Assembly: GCA_017744315.1 (NCBI GenBank) | Contig: JAGIBN010000009.1 | Coordinates: 178,725-242,724 of the forward strand | Length of the DNA stretch: 64,000 bases | Direction: 5' to 3' | Origin: Porphyrobacter sp. | GTDB taxonomy: Bacteria > Pseudomonadota > Alphaproteobacteria > Sphingomonadales > Sphingomonadaceae | Shown here: positions 63,540 through 64,000 of the stretch, piece after piece | Position numbering within the stretch: position 1 is the stretch's first letter | How the letters are laid out: every line of letters begins with the position of its first letter | Notes under the pieces: generated by a model | What the model saw: the letters and a program-made list of their open reading frames with translations, nothing else | Database searches by the model: none | Told to the model about the DNA's origin: nothing | Made by a program: the position numbers and the translations under genes

Positions 63540-64000
63540 GTGCCTTTGGCAGCTCATAGCCGACCTACTGGCACGCCCGCGGCCAATGCGGGCTCGATCC
63601 GGGTCGAAGGCGTCATCGACAGCGCGAGCGTGGTCAGCGACACGGTCCGCAAGTCGGGCGGGATCGTCTCGTCGACCAAGACCACCACGCATTATGAAGG
63701 CACCGATCAGTCGGTGGTGTCCTCGACCCTGTCGGGCGACACGGTGAGCCTGCGGAGCACGGGCGACACCACGATCCTGGGCTCGAACGTGGTCGGCACC
63801 GGCGATGTGCGGGTGGTTGCCGACGGCGCGCTCACGGTCGGCGCGATGGCCGAGCAGGACCACGAGGCGCAGAGCAGCAAGGTCAAGAAGAGCGGCATCA
63901 GCGTCGGCGGCGGGGGCCTGTTCGCAGGCGTCGCCAGCAACCGCAACGAGAGCACGCTCGACAGCGTGACCCACACCGGCTCGCTGGTCGGCTCGGCCAC
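63540..64000 (+). pseudogene. Second orphan CdiA-like fragment (runs off the window)
   Basis: The frame is open from 63531 to the window edge. It begins VPLAAHSRPTGTPAANAGSI and RVEG, then follows the main exoprotein from VIDSASVVSDTVRKSGG onward. No start region of CdiA is present, and the nearest usable codon is GTG 63540, without a clear ribosome binding site. The fragment corresponds to residues of about 2302-2430 of the main CdiA. It is likely the upstream end of another toxin cassette whose toxin and immunity genes lie beyond the window. Confidence 0.7.
63615..64000 (+). repeat. Direct repeat of cdiA positions 57140-57525
   Basis: The 386 bases 63615-64000 align without gaps with 57140-57525 inside cdiA (offset 6475), and about 19 positions differ by eye. 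Differences cluster in two blocks (near GGFLSS/GGIVSS and near TVNASG/RVVADG), and the last 150 bases are nearly identical. The repeat probably continues past the window. Recombination between the copies would delete or exchange everything between them, including the GIY-YIG toxin. Confidence 0.9.

Overview
The window is GC-rich chromosomal DNA that reads like an alphaproteobacterium of the order Sphingomonadales (Sphingomonadaceae/Erythrobacteraceae type). The indications are the mraZ-rsmH-ftsL-ftsI-murE-murF-mraY order, a single RelA/SpoT homologue, DASS and DUF418/OpgC membrane proteins, a TPR-sulfotransferase and dense, often 4-bp-overlapping gene packing. The genus cannot be fixed from sequence reading alone.

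Positions 1-7100 hold the start of the division and cell wall (dcw) cluster on the minus strand: mraZ, rsmH, ftsL, ftsI, murE, murF and the 5' part of mraY. Every junction from mraZ to murF is a 4-bp RTGA overlap. Upstream of mraZ is an array of five GGG-centred boxes at exactly 10-bp spacing, a convincing MraZ operator. Positions 7200-42560 are mostly ordinary core genome: cysteine synthase, ferredoxin, an AlkA-type glycosylase, an S9 peptidase, secreted proteins, a NarL-type regulator, an L,D-transpeptidase, pterin dehydratase, ccmA-ccmB, a metallo-beta-lactamase-fold protein, a TPR-sulfotransferase, a membrane acyltransferase-like group, an SDR, DUF4189-type small secreted proteins, a PLP sulfur-amino-acid enzyme, a DASS transporter, infC (which appears to start at ATA), a PdeM-like nuclease, hemF, an M1 aminopeptidase, an aminotransferase, an XRE regulator pair, rsh, a periplasmic cyclophilin and a small zincin.

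From the tRNA-Ser(GGA) at 42658-42748 onward the window becomes accessory. A decayed IS6-family element lies directly against the 3' remnant of an amidohydrolase gene. Two further solitary IS6-like ends bracket a large classical autotransporter with a long Pro-Thr linker. Then comes a two-partner secretion / contact-dependent inhibition (CDI) locus: a TpsB/CdiB transporter, a small protein with a PD-(D/E)XK nuclease-like signature, a 3535-residue CdiA-like exoprotein ending in a GIY-YIG nuclease domain, and its AT-rich immunity gene.

Downstream are displaced ('orphan') cassettes. The first is a start-less CdiA C-terminal module carrying an EndoNS_2-type nuclease and a YezG-type immunity gene. 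A single extra A in an A-run appears to fuse toxin and immunity protein in frame; removing it gives a canonical toxin end whose TGA overlaps the immunity GTG. A second cassette starts at about 63540 with a near-identical copy of part of the main cdiA gene and runs off the window. The region looks like a CDI toxin-switching locus in which the conserved beta-helix segment would be the recombination handle.
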